From IMG/VR virus record IMGVR_UViG_3300034061_001626, positions 1 to 27,204 of that record: a DNA stretch of 27,204 nucleotides, one strand, 5' to 3'. This DNA comes from a virus. The position numbers and the translations under genes are program-made. Every line of letters starts with the position of its first letter. The first letter of the stretch is position 1. Below the pieces are notes generated by a model. That model searched no databases, was not told the origin of the DNA, and saw only the letters and a program-made list of their open reading frames with translations. This document shows positions 1-7,925 of this stretch, piece after piece.

Positions 1-1082
1 TGATGCCTCAGGTCATTGCAGGTAGCTTGAACATTGTTGATTCAACAATTCGTGCTTCAAGCAACACAGCCAATGCTGTCACTGCCAGTGTTGGCACTGT
101 GGTTACCTTGATGAACAATCAGATAGTGACCCCTGCGTCTGACACCGTGGCTCGTATAAGCATAGCAGGATATCACAGCATTATCAGCGTGGTCTATGAC
201 AAGGCCAACAGCACACTCAGCAACAGCCTCAATAGTGTGGGTTATTTCCAAACAGTCAATGTAGACAGTCTAGTAAGTTCTGGTAAGGTAACAATGAATG
301 GTACTGTTGTTTTAGCCAATACAGACTTTTCAGCAACCGAGTCAGCATTTACGATCACAGCAGCAGGAAGTTCACAGACTCCAACACAAGCCGGTACATT
401 GATGCAATTGACCAGCAAAGCAAACACACCAGCCAGAGTGTTGGTTGATTCTTTTGGTACATCAAATACAGCATATCCTGTCATTGCTGGTAGAAATGCA
501 AGAGGTACAGTGGTAGCACCAACACCAACACAGAACAATGATATTCTGTTGCGTATTGCTGGTAACTCATATGGTACTACAGGATATGCGCCATTTGGTG
601 ATGCAAGAATTGATTTTGTTGCTAGTGAAAATCATTCAGACACAAATCGTGGTTCTAGAATAAGATTCTGGAATACACCAAACGGTTCAAATGTTGTTAA
701 TGAAATTGCTTCGTTCAATGCCGATTCTGTATATTTTACTGGTGTTTTGGCACCACAAAAAGGATTCATTTATTCACCAACAGTTTTACCTGGTGCTCAG
801 ACAGCATTTACAATTGACTTTTCAACAACATCATTAATTAAAGCATCACTTTCCGCAGACTTAACCATCACACTTTCAAATTATGTTTATGGTAAAGTTG
901 TTGAAGTTTGGTTAACAAACACTGGCGGACTTACAAGAACAATTACACACGGTTGTACCGCAACAAATTCAACCGAAAATTCTACTACATTTACAATGTC
1001 ACCAACCAGTTCCGCATATCTGAGATATTTTAGTATTGATGGGGACAATGCAAATACCTTCGTAGCAATTCAACACGCTTAA
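1..1082 (+). CDS. Fibre/beta-helix-like structural protein, 5' end outside window
   Basis: The reading frame is open from the left edge and stops at 1080-1082. An ATG at position 3 exists, but no ribosome-binding site is visible before it and the protein pattern is already in full swing there, so the true start probably lies upstream. The first ~80 residues show regularly spaced small, beta-branched and Asn residues (NIVDSTIRASSNTANAV, then VTLMNNQIVTPASDTV), like the rungs of a right-handed beta-helix. The rest is Ser/Thr/Asn-rich beta structure (VASENHSDTNRGSRIRFW) as in phage fibre domains. The C-terminal ~100 residues (TFTIDFSTTSLIKASL-type segment, ending TFVAIQHA) look like a compact beta domain. 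It ends 10 bases before gp8, so a baseplate-periphery or short-fibre role is plausible. Positions 61-240 are about 51% GC by hand count, against about one third further on. I do not recognise a specific family. Confidence 0.6.
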   Translation, partial: MPQVIAGSLNIVDSTIRASSNTANAVTASVGTVVTLMNNQIVTPASDTVARISIAGYHSIISVVYDKANSTLSNSLNSVGYFQTVNVDSLVSSGKVTMNGTVVLANTDFSATESAFTITAAGSSQTPTQAGTLMQLTSKANTPARVLVDSFGTSNTAYPVIAGRNARGTVVAPTPTQNNDILLRIAGNSYGTTGYAPFGDARIDFVASENHSDTNRGSRIRFWNTPNGSNVVNEIASFNADSVYFTGVLAPQKGFIYSPTVLPGAQTAFTIDFSTTSLIKASLSADLTITLSNYVYGKVVEVWLTNTGGLTRTITHGCTATNSTENSTTFTMSPTSSAYLRYFSIDGDNANTFVAIQHA

Positions 1083-1092
1083 TAAATAAATC

Positions 1093-2475
1093 ATGGCAAA
1101 TCAAAATATAGTTACATACGGAGCAAGCTTAACATCTGTTAGGGAGAATTATTATTCTCCTGTTGCTCAAATATTTTCTACAGGTGAATTTGTAGAAACC
1201 TTTTATTGCTTTTTAGCAAAAGTCGATCCATGGCCTGAAGAAAATGTTCCTCCTGTTCCAACACAAGATCAAATGAATCTTAAAAAGATATATAAAAATA
1301 TCTTTGCAGTTGAGAAAATAGGAATAAACAATATTTCTCCAGTTGTTGAGAGAATTGATTGGGTGTCTGGAGCAGTTTATGATTATTATCAAGATAATGT
1401 TGATATGCTAGAAACTGATGAAAATGGATTTTTAGTTAGAAAGTTTTATATCAAAAATCGTTTTGATCAAATATTCAAATGTCTTTGGAATAATAACGGC
1501 GGCGCAGTTTCAGACGAACCGTATTTTCAACCAGGAACATACTCATCAAATAATCTTTACATAGGTTCTGATGGATATAAATGGAAATACATTTATACTG
1601 TTGACATTGGTTCAAAATTGAAATTTATGGATACAGTTTGGATGCCAATTCCTATAGGAAGAACGGGACCAACATCGTTATATTATCCACCGTGGCAAAC
1701 AACACCTGCAGGCTCAGGTAACATCGATGTCATTAATGTTACACACGGTGGTTCAGGATACAATCCAATAACTAATCCAGTCACAGTAACCGTAGTAGGC
1801 GATGGTACTGGTGCAACAGGCTCAGTACAAATTTCAGCAAATGTCGTTACAGATATAATTGTTACAAATCAAGGGTCAGGTTACACATATGCTAATGTAG
1901 TAATTTCATCGTCAGAAGGTTCTGGAGCAACAGCTATATCACCAGTTTCTCCAATTTCTGGACACGGTACAGATCCAATTTCTGAATTAGGTTGCTCTCA
2001 TGTAATGTTCACCGCAGAGTTCAATGGGGATGAAGGTGGGTTAATTCCAACCGATATTGATTTTCGTCAAATAGGTATTATTGTCAATCCATTTTCCCGT
2101 GCAAATTATCCAAATCCAGCAAATTCGGCAATATACAAAACAACCACAGATTTAGGTTTAGTGTCTGGAACTGGAACATATATCAGTGATGAAATAGTAT
2201 ATCAAGGAACAAGTCTAGCGACAGCATTCTTTAAAGCTACTGTTTTGAGTTTTGATGATGCAACAGGTGTAATTAGACTACTAAATACTACAGGAACACC
2301 TGTGATTAACAGCACTCTTTTTGGTGATTCATCTGGAACAGCAAGAACTACAACCACGATAAGCAATCCTGACTACGACATTTTTTCTGGCCACATTATT
2401 TTTGTAGAGAACAGAAGTTCAATACAGAGAAGTGCGGATGGAATAGAACAACTAAGGTTTGTATTAGGATATTAA
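1093..2475 (+). CDS. 8: Baseplate wedge subunit gp8
   Basis: This is the homologue of T4 gp8, a dimeric wedge protein that contacts gp6, gp7 and gp10 in the baseplate of the contractile tail. Landmarks shared with T4 gp8 appear in the right order: a DPWPEEN segment near residue 48 (T4 has EPWS), a V-x-R-x-DW motif near residue 90, DGYKWKYIYTV near 162 (T4 GYVWEYLFEI), FRQIGIIVNP near 326 (T4 FRQISIITNP), and the C-terminal GHIIFVENRSSIQ followed by EQLRF (T4 GEMIYMENRPPI, EEINILF). At 460 residues it is longer than T4 gp8 (334). The extra length is explained by two insertions. One is a GSGY-type tandem repeat at about residues 211-290; the other is a GE/DE-x-V-x-Q small beta module at about 355-420. 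The start at 1093 follows AT-rich DNA with no good Shine-Dalgarno site. The next gene starts 9 bases after the stop. Confidence 0.9.
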   Translation: MANQNIVTYGASLTSVRENYYSPVAQIFSTGEFVETFYCFLAKVDPWPEENVPPVPTQDQMNLKKIYKNIFAVEKIGINNISPVVERIDWVSGAVYDYYQDNVDMLETDENGFLVRKFYIKNRFDQIFKCLWNNNGGAVSDEPYFQPGTYSSNNLYIGSDGYKWKYIYTVDIGSKLKFMDTVWMPIPIGRTGPTSLYYPPWQTTPAGSGNIDVINVTHGGSGYNPITNPVTVTVVGDGTGATGSVQISANVVTDIIVTNQGSGYTYANVVISSSEGSGATAISPVSPISGHGTDPISELGCSHVMFTAEFNGDEGGLIPTDIDFRQIGIIVNPFSRANYPNPANSAIYKTTTDLGLVSGTGTYISDEIVYQGTSLATAFFKATVLSFDDATGVIRLLNTTGTPVINSTLFGDSSGTARTTTTISNPDYDIFSGHIIFVENRSSIQRSADGIEQLRFVLGY

Positions 2476-2484
2476 AGGAAAAAA

Positions 2485-5400
2485 ATGGCTCTAAATTTTA
2501 ATGTCGATCCGTATTTTGACGATTTTGACCCAACAAAGAATTTTCATAGAATATTATTCAAGCCAGGATTTGCAGTTCAAGCAAGAGAACTAACACAGGC
2601 TCAAACTATTCTACAAAATCAAATTAGTAACTTTGCCGACCATATTTTCACACAAAATTCTCCTGTTTCTGGTGGTAAAGTAACAACGAATCTGAATAAC
2701 TATTATCTGAAATTAAATTTAACAACACCAATTGGCGAAGAAGTTGTTGCTGAAAATTTTCTTAATAAAGATATTCAAGATGCTGAAGGAATAGTGAGAG
2801 CAAAAGTAATTGCAACAACAGAAGCTTCTCAAGCAGATCCACCAACTCTATATGTTTCGTATTATTCTGGTGTACAATTTTCTGATGGAGAACAAATATT
2901 CTGTACCGACGGATCAAATTTTACAGCAACAACAATAGATTCTAATAGTACTGGAAAAACATCCACAGCTTCTATATCTCAAGGTATTTTTTACATTGTA
3001 AATGGATACAACTTATCCTCTACACCTAATCCGGATGGTACATTTACAAAATATTCAATTGGGCATTTTGTTCAAGTTTCACCACAAACAATTGTTCTAG
3101 ACAAATATAGCAATACCCCATCATATCGTATAGGTCTTTCTATCACAGAAAGCATTGTTGATTATATCAATGATCCTTCTCTTTTAGACCCTGCTGTTGG
3201 CGCATCAAACTATCAAGCGCCAGGTGCAGATAGATTTAAAATTAGCTTAGATTTAACCTCATTACCTTTAACTTTAGGTAACGATGATCAATTTATAGAA
3301 TTGGTTAGAATAAGCAATGGTACTGTCATTAAACAAGTAGATGGTAGTGTTTATTCTGTTATCGATGATTATTTTGCAAAAAGAGACTATGAAAGTAACG
3401 GAGATTATATTGTAAATGACTTTAAACTGACACCATCTTCAAATACAGTTAACCCAGCACAATATGATTTAAAAATTGGTAAAGGCCTTGCATATGTCCA
3501 TGGTTATAGAATTGAAAACCAGTCGGATGTAGTTTTAGGAGGTATTAGTAGAGCTAGAACTACAGAAAACATAAACAATAATGCAGTCTATATTGATTAT
3601 GGTAGCTATCTAACTGTAACATCTGCAAACGGAATATTTGATGTTACTACGATGCCAGTAATTGACTTACATTGTACACCAAACAGTGATATTATAACAA
3701 CAAATACAGCAACATATTCTTCGACTTTAGTTGGTTCTGCTCGTATTAGAAACATACAATATAATAGTTCGGGTTCTAATGCTAACACTCCATCATATGT
3801 TTATAAAGCATACATTTCAGATATTAATACTACAAATTTAAACGGAGTTGTTTCTTCAGGAACACCAACAACCATCAGTTTCTCTGGTACCGGTGCTGGA
3901 GGTAAATTCTCTACTGCCGCAAATGCGTATTATGGAGCAACAATTGCACTCACTAGTGGTACAAGTGTAGGTGATATTAGAAGAATCGTTTCATATAATG
4001 GTGCAACAAGAACAGCAACCGTAGATGCACCATTTACGGTTACGCCAGACAATACGACTAATTTTAGTTTGAAGTTTTCAACTTCAATCGTAGACTCCAT
4101 TGTTGCTAGAAATAGTAGTAATGTGATTATTGCTACAGCAGACATTGCCAATGCAGGAAAAGTAAGCGGTGTTGCTTCTGGTGATACCATACTGGAAAAT
4201 CCAACTGCTCCAGAAATGCTTTTCCTTGTTGGTTATCCTTATGTTGCAAACATTGCTAATAGTGATTATGTTTCAACTAAAGTATTCAGAGCAAAAACAT
4301 TTACTGCGTCAGGTGGAAACTTTGTTTTAACAATCACTATTCCTAGTGGTACTCCATTGACCTTCTTGGGAACAGGAACATTATCTGCTGATGTTATTAA
4401 ACAAAACTTTACTGTTATCAATAAAACAACAGGAAAAATATTAGATTTCTGTTCTGCTGGACAAACTGTCGCCTTGTCTCTAGATAAGAAAACAGTTACC
4501 TTCACAACAAATACTTATGGTGGTGTGATTGTTGATGTCATTGCAGCAGTTAATGTTGCAAATGCTGATAATGTTACCAATGTATTGAAAACAAAGAATC
4601 TTGTTACTGGTAATACAACAGTGGCAAGTATTGCTGGACCTGATGGAATAATTAACAATACTTATATTGATTTAACTAAAGGTCAAGTATACATTAAAAA
4701 TTCGGATATTGGGGCGATAACTTCTTTATATGTTTCTGATGTGAAGAAAATCAGAAAAATTATTGATACAAAATCACCAGGCACGGCAGCAACAGATGCA
4801 ATGTTGACCAATTCTGCTTTTGATATAACACGCCTATTCCAATTAGACAATGGACAAAGAGACAATTACTATGATCATGCGGCACTAAATCTTGTTGCTG
4901 GTGCAAACAAACCAGCAGGAAATATTTTAGTCATATTTGATTATTATTCACATACGGGTGGTGATGGATATTTTGATGTCAATTCATATCTTGCTCCTAT
5001 TTCTACATCACCAGAATATTATGAAGAAATTGCTACCTATTTAAGCACAAATGGAACAACATATCAACTTTCTGATTCATTAGATTTTAGACCAGTCAGA
5101 AAGAATGCACAAGCAGCATTCATATTCAACTATACAGGAAATCCTGCTGTTGATGATAGTGGTATTTTAATTCCACAGAACCTGAGCGAATATGTTAGTG
5201 ATTACGATTATTATTTAGGAAGAAAAGACAAACTCGTATTAACTAAAGATAGATCCTTCGTAATGATTCCGGGAACTCCTTCAGTTAACCCTGTGTTTCC
5301 CAAAGAACCTGATGGGTCACTCGTACTAGCAAATCTTACTTATGATCCATACACTGCTTATGTTCCGGGAGAAGTTCCTAATGGTGGACAACCTGATCTG

Positions 5401-7902
5401 TCAATAGAAAAAATTGTACATAAAAATTGGATCAAACGAGACATCACCGATCTACAAACCCGTGTCAATGATTTAGAATATTATACTTCATTGAGTCTAT
5501 TAGAAACTAATGCACAATCTTTGCAAGTTCCTGATGTTAATGGATTAAACAGATTCAAGAATGGTATTCTTGTTGATGACTTTTCATCTTTTTCTACCGC
5601 AGACACAGCAAACAAAGATTTTGGTACAAAGATTAACACTACTAAGAAAAGATTAAGCCCAATAAGCACAATTGATAATTATCAGTTACAAAATCCTATT
5701 GTTCTAAATTCTTTAGGAACACTAAAAACATTTAACAATTTAGCCGTTTCCAGTATTAATGGTACAGGAACTAATATATTCACTTTACCATATACTTCAG
5801 CAAATGTTGTTACACAATCTCTAGCGAGTTCTGTGGTTAGTTTAAACCCATTTAATGTTGTTGAATATGAAGGTGTTGCAACTATTACTCCACCTATGGA
5901 TAACTGGGTTGATAATAGCCAAGCTCCTGATTTATTGATAGTTAATCCGGGAACACAAATCTATCAGCAAACAAATGGCGTTAATGTAACTAATGCTGGT
6001 GATTGGACTACCATTCCGGGAACATCGTACAGTACAACTTCGACCACTACAGCAACAACAGGTAGAGCAACAGTAACAACCACAACAACACAAGCATATT
6101 CTGATCAAATAAGAAATATAACAACCGCAGGAAGCTATGCTCAAGTATCATCAACAACTGGATTTAATAATGGTTATTTAACAAATGTTTCTATTTTACC
6201 ATATATCAGACCTCAACAGTTGATATTCAAAGCAGAAGGATTATTAGTTAATAGTCCAGTTTCTACTTTCTTCGATGGCGTGAATGTTGATAACTATATT
6301 ACATCTCCAAATACTATTGAATTAACTAGTGTTAGTGGAACATTCAGTGAAAACGACATTGTAGGATTTTATTATAGCAACAAATTTAATCCTATTGGTC
6401 GTGTGGTATCAATATACAGATACCCATCAACAAATAGAGTTAGATTGTATATTGCAAACCTATTAGGCGCACCATCATATTCACCAACAAATGTTGTTCA
6501 AAATGCGTTCTTCAATTCTTCTGGAACATATACATCAACTAGTGCAAGTGGAACGATAAACACATCAGCAGCGACCGCTAGATTGTCAACCTCTGGTGTT
6601 TTAAGTGGTGTTGGTGGAAGTTATAATAATACAATTACGAGTGGATTACAACTCTATAAAGTTCAAAACTCCACTGGTTGGGGAACATTCTTAAATCAAT
6701 ATGGTGTTTGGGGAGACCTAAGAGCTTCAGCCTCATACTCTGCAACTTTTGCTGTTGATCCTGAAGTAGCTGGAACATATAAAATTCAAGTTTCTTCTTC
6801 TGGTGCATACACATTAACTGCTAATGGTTCTACTGTAGCATCCGGTTCTGCAAATCCGACATCAGTAAACCAAGTGAACTATACACTATCATCAGCACAA
6901 TTAGGAGTTTTAACTCTTGCATGGTCTGTAACTGGTTCTCCTGGACCTTCTGGAATTGGTGTTGTAGTTAAAGATCCTTCAGATCAAATAGTTTTTGCTT
7001 CTACTGCTCCAACAAACTTAGCATATGATAGTGTTGCTCAACAAGTTGTTATGCCTGAAGGTGGTGCATGGTTCACTGGAGTAACAAAGGTTAAGTTAGA
7101 TGGCAATGCAGCAAATGTTGCTAACTATTATGTGGGAACAAAAATTAGTGTTACCTCAACCTATGTGTATGCTTATACAACTCAGACAGCAACTTATGTT
7201 CCTCCACCAACACCACGCCGAGCAGGAGGAGGAGGTTGCTTCATAGAAGATACTTTAGTTCTTCTAGAAAATGGAGAAACTAAGAAAATTTCTGAAGTTC
7301 AAATTGGTGAAAAAGTATATAACTGGAATAAAACAAAAATTAACACAGTAACTTTTGTCGAAAAAACTTTAGATGATAAATTTGAAGCAATTTATTCGGT
7401 GAAGAAAAAAGAGAAACCTTTTGCAACCATCAATCATCCACTGTATATTGATGGTGAATTATCCAGTCCAATTTCAGAAAAAGTTTATGAAATGTATCCT
7501 TGGTTAGGTAAAGCAAAACAAATTGAAGCAGGAAAGACAATACCCGCACAAGGAAAATTAGTATACAATCTATGGGTAGACGGAGATGGCACATATCAAG
7601 TCAATGGATATGGTACTACATCAATTATTGGTGAAGGTGGTGTTCTTCGTAAAGTAACCGAAAGAGAAATGATAACTTCAGAAAGAGCATCTGAGCTATT
7701 ATTTAAGTTTACCGATGAAGGAAAAAATCTTGCGTATGGAGCATATTTGTTAAATAATTATTTTGGTAAACTAGATATTGGATTAATCAACTCAATACTA
7801 GTTAGAGCATTCAAAAATGATGAAAATAAATTTACTCAAAAATCAGTAATGTTGTTATTTAAGATTTTTGGAAAATTGGCTTGTATTGTCAATGGTAAAT
7901 AA
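2485..7902 (+). CDS. DUF4815-like giant virion structural protein with C-terminal Hint domain
   Basis: A protein of 1,805 residues preceded by AGGA at 2476-2479. The N-terminus (VDPYFDDFDPTKNFHRILF, then GFAVQARELTQAQTILQNQI) is the hallmark of DUF4815-type structural proteins found beside baseplate genes of aquatic T4-like phages. A GEEVVAEN small beta module sits at residues ~83-150. The middle holds many Ser/Thr/Asn-rich beta segments and a DFRPVRK element near 869. Residues ~1180-1215 are a run of Thr and Ser. The structural part ends in PPPTPRRAGGGG (residues 1573-1584). It is followed by a Hint domain starting at Cys1585 (CFIEDTLVLLENGE), with T1648-I-N-H1651, and a further ~90-residue helical tail. 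The following gene looks like the missing second half of this family. The N-half probably belongs to the baseplate periphery or fibre network (inference from gp8 linkage). No transmembrane segment or signal peptide is evident. Confidence 0.8.
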   Translation: MALNFNVDPYFDDFDPTKNFHRILFKPGFAVQARELTQAQTILQNQISNFADHIFTQNSPVSGGKVTTNLNNYYLKLNLTTPIGEEVVAENFLNKDIQDAEGIVRAKVIATTEASQADPPTLYVSYYSGVQFSDGEQIFCTDGSNFTATTIDSNSTGKTSTASISQGIFYIVNGYNLSSTPNPDGTFTKYSIGHFVQVSPQTIVLDKYSNTPSYRIGLSITESIVDYINDPSLLDPAVGASNYQAPGADRFKISLDLTSLPLTLGNDDQFIELVRISNGTVIKQVDGSVYSVIDDYFAKRDYESNGDYIVNDFKLTPSSNTVNPAQYDLKIGKGLAYVHGYRIENQSDVVLGGISRARTTENINNNAVYIDYGSYLTVTSANGIFDVTTMPVIDLHCTPNSDIITTNTATYSSTLVGSARIRNIQYNSSGSNANTPSYVYKAYISDINTTNLNGVVSSGTPTTISFSGTGAGGKFSTAANAYYGATIALTSGTSVGDIRRIVSYNGATRTATVDAPFTVTPDNTTNFSLKFSTSIVDSIVARNSSNVIIATADIANAGKVSGVASGDTILENPTAPEMLFLVGYPYVANIANSDYVSTKVFRAKTFTASGGNFVLTITIPSGTPLTFLGTGTLSADVIKQNFTVINKTTGKILDFCSAGQTVALSLDKKTVTFTTNTYGGVIVDVIAAVNVANADNVTNVLKTKNLVTGNTTVASIAGPDGIINNTYIDLTKGQVYIKNSDIGAITSLYVSDVKKIRKIIDTKSPGTAATDAMLTNSAFDITRLFQLDNGQRDNYYDHAALNLVAGANKPAGNILVIFDYYSHTGGDGYFDVNSYLAPISTSPEYYEEIATYLSTNGTTYQLSDSLDFRPVRKNAQAAFIFNYTGNPAVDDSGILIPQNLSEYVSDYDYYLGRKDKLVLTKDRSFVMIPGTPSVNPVFPKEPDGSLVLANLTYDPYTAYVPGEVPNGGQPDLSIEKIVHKNWIKRDITDLQTRVNDLEYYTSLSLLETNAQSLQVPDVNGLNRFKNGILVDDFSSFSTADTANKDFGTKINTTKKRLSPISTIDNYQLQNPIVLNSLGTLKTFNNLAVSSINGTGTNIFTLPYTSANVVTQSLASSVVSLNPFNVVEYEGVATITPPMDNWVDNSQAPDLLIVNPGTQIYQQTNGVNVTNAGDWTTIPGTSYSTTSTTTATTGRATVTTTTTQAYSDQIRNITTAGSYAQVSSTTGFNNGYLTNVSILPYIRPQQLIFKAEGLLVNSPVSTFFDGVNVDNYITSPNTIELTSVSGTFSENDIVGFYYSNKFNPIGRVVSIYRYPSTNRVRLYIANLLGAPSYSPTNVVQNAFFNSSGTYTSTSASGTINTSAATARLSTSGVLSGVGGSYNNTITSGLQLYKVQNSTGWGTFLNQYGVWGDLRASASYSATFAVDPEVAGTYKIQVSSSGAYTLTANGSTVASGSANPTSVNQVNYTLSSAQLGVLTLAWSVTGSPGPSGIGVVVKDPSDQIVFASTAPTNLAYDSVAQQVVMPEGGAWFTGVTKVKLDGNAANVANYYVGTKISVTSTYVYAYTTQTATYVPPPTPRRAGGGGCFIEDTLVLLENGETKKISEVQIGEKVYNWNKTKINTVTFVEKTLDDKFEAIYSVKKKEKPFATINHPLYIDGELSSPISEKVYEMYPWLGKAKQIEAGKTIPAQGKLVYNLWVDGDGTYQVNGYGTTSIIGEGGVLRKVTEREMITSERASELLFKFTDEGKNLAYGAYLLNNYFGKLDIGLINSILVRAFKNDENKFTQKSVMLLFKIFGKLACIVNGK
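7237..7641 (+). other. Hint (hedgehog/intein-type) autoprocessing domain, residues ~1585-1719
   Basis: The domain begins at Cys1585 right after a glycine run. The opening CFIEDTLVLLENGETKKI with IGEKVYNWN matches intein block A (Cys, T-x-V, then a G-D/E-x-V turn). Block B is present as T1648-I-N-H1651-P, the TxxH motif that promotes the N-S acyl shift. A block-F-like strand follows (YNLWVDGDGTYQVNGYG, residues 1694-1710). The usual block F His/Asp position appears to be Gly1702. The block G His-Asn pair is missing: the aligned residues are Thr1712-Ser1713, and no Cys/Ser/Thr extein splice junction is evident. At about 130 residues it is a minimal Hint fold with no room for a homing endonuclease. 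By family knowledge, such a domain could form a thioester at Gly1584-Cys1585 and then be released by hydrolysis or by attack of another nucleophile, as in Hog or bacterial intein-like domains. Splicing is unlikely. Confidence 0.85.
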
Positions 7903-7925
7903 CTACAATTTTATTGGGAAGATAA

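Noticed and set aside
3-5. ATG at position 3 as true start of the first gene
   Set aside because: There is no visible ribosome-binding site, the beta-helix-like pattern is already under way, and the frame is open to the window edge.
1081-1088. AATAAATA before gp8 as a late promoter
   Set aside because: It ends only 4 bases before the gp8 ATG, so a transcript starting downstream of it would lose the start codon.
7237-7641. Full splicing intein or homing-endonuclease intein
   Set aside because: The terminal His-Asn and a following Cys/Ser/Thr extein junction are missing, no downstream extein continues in frame, and at ~130 residues there is no room for a LAGLIDADG or HNH domain.
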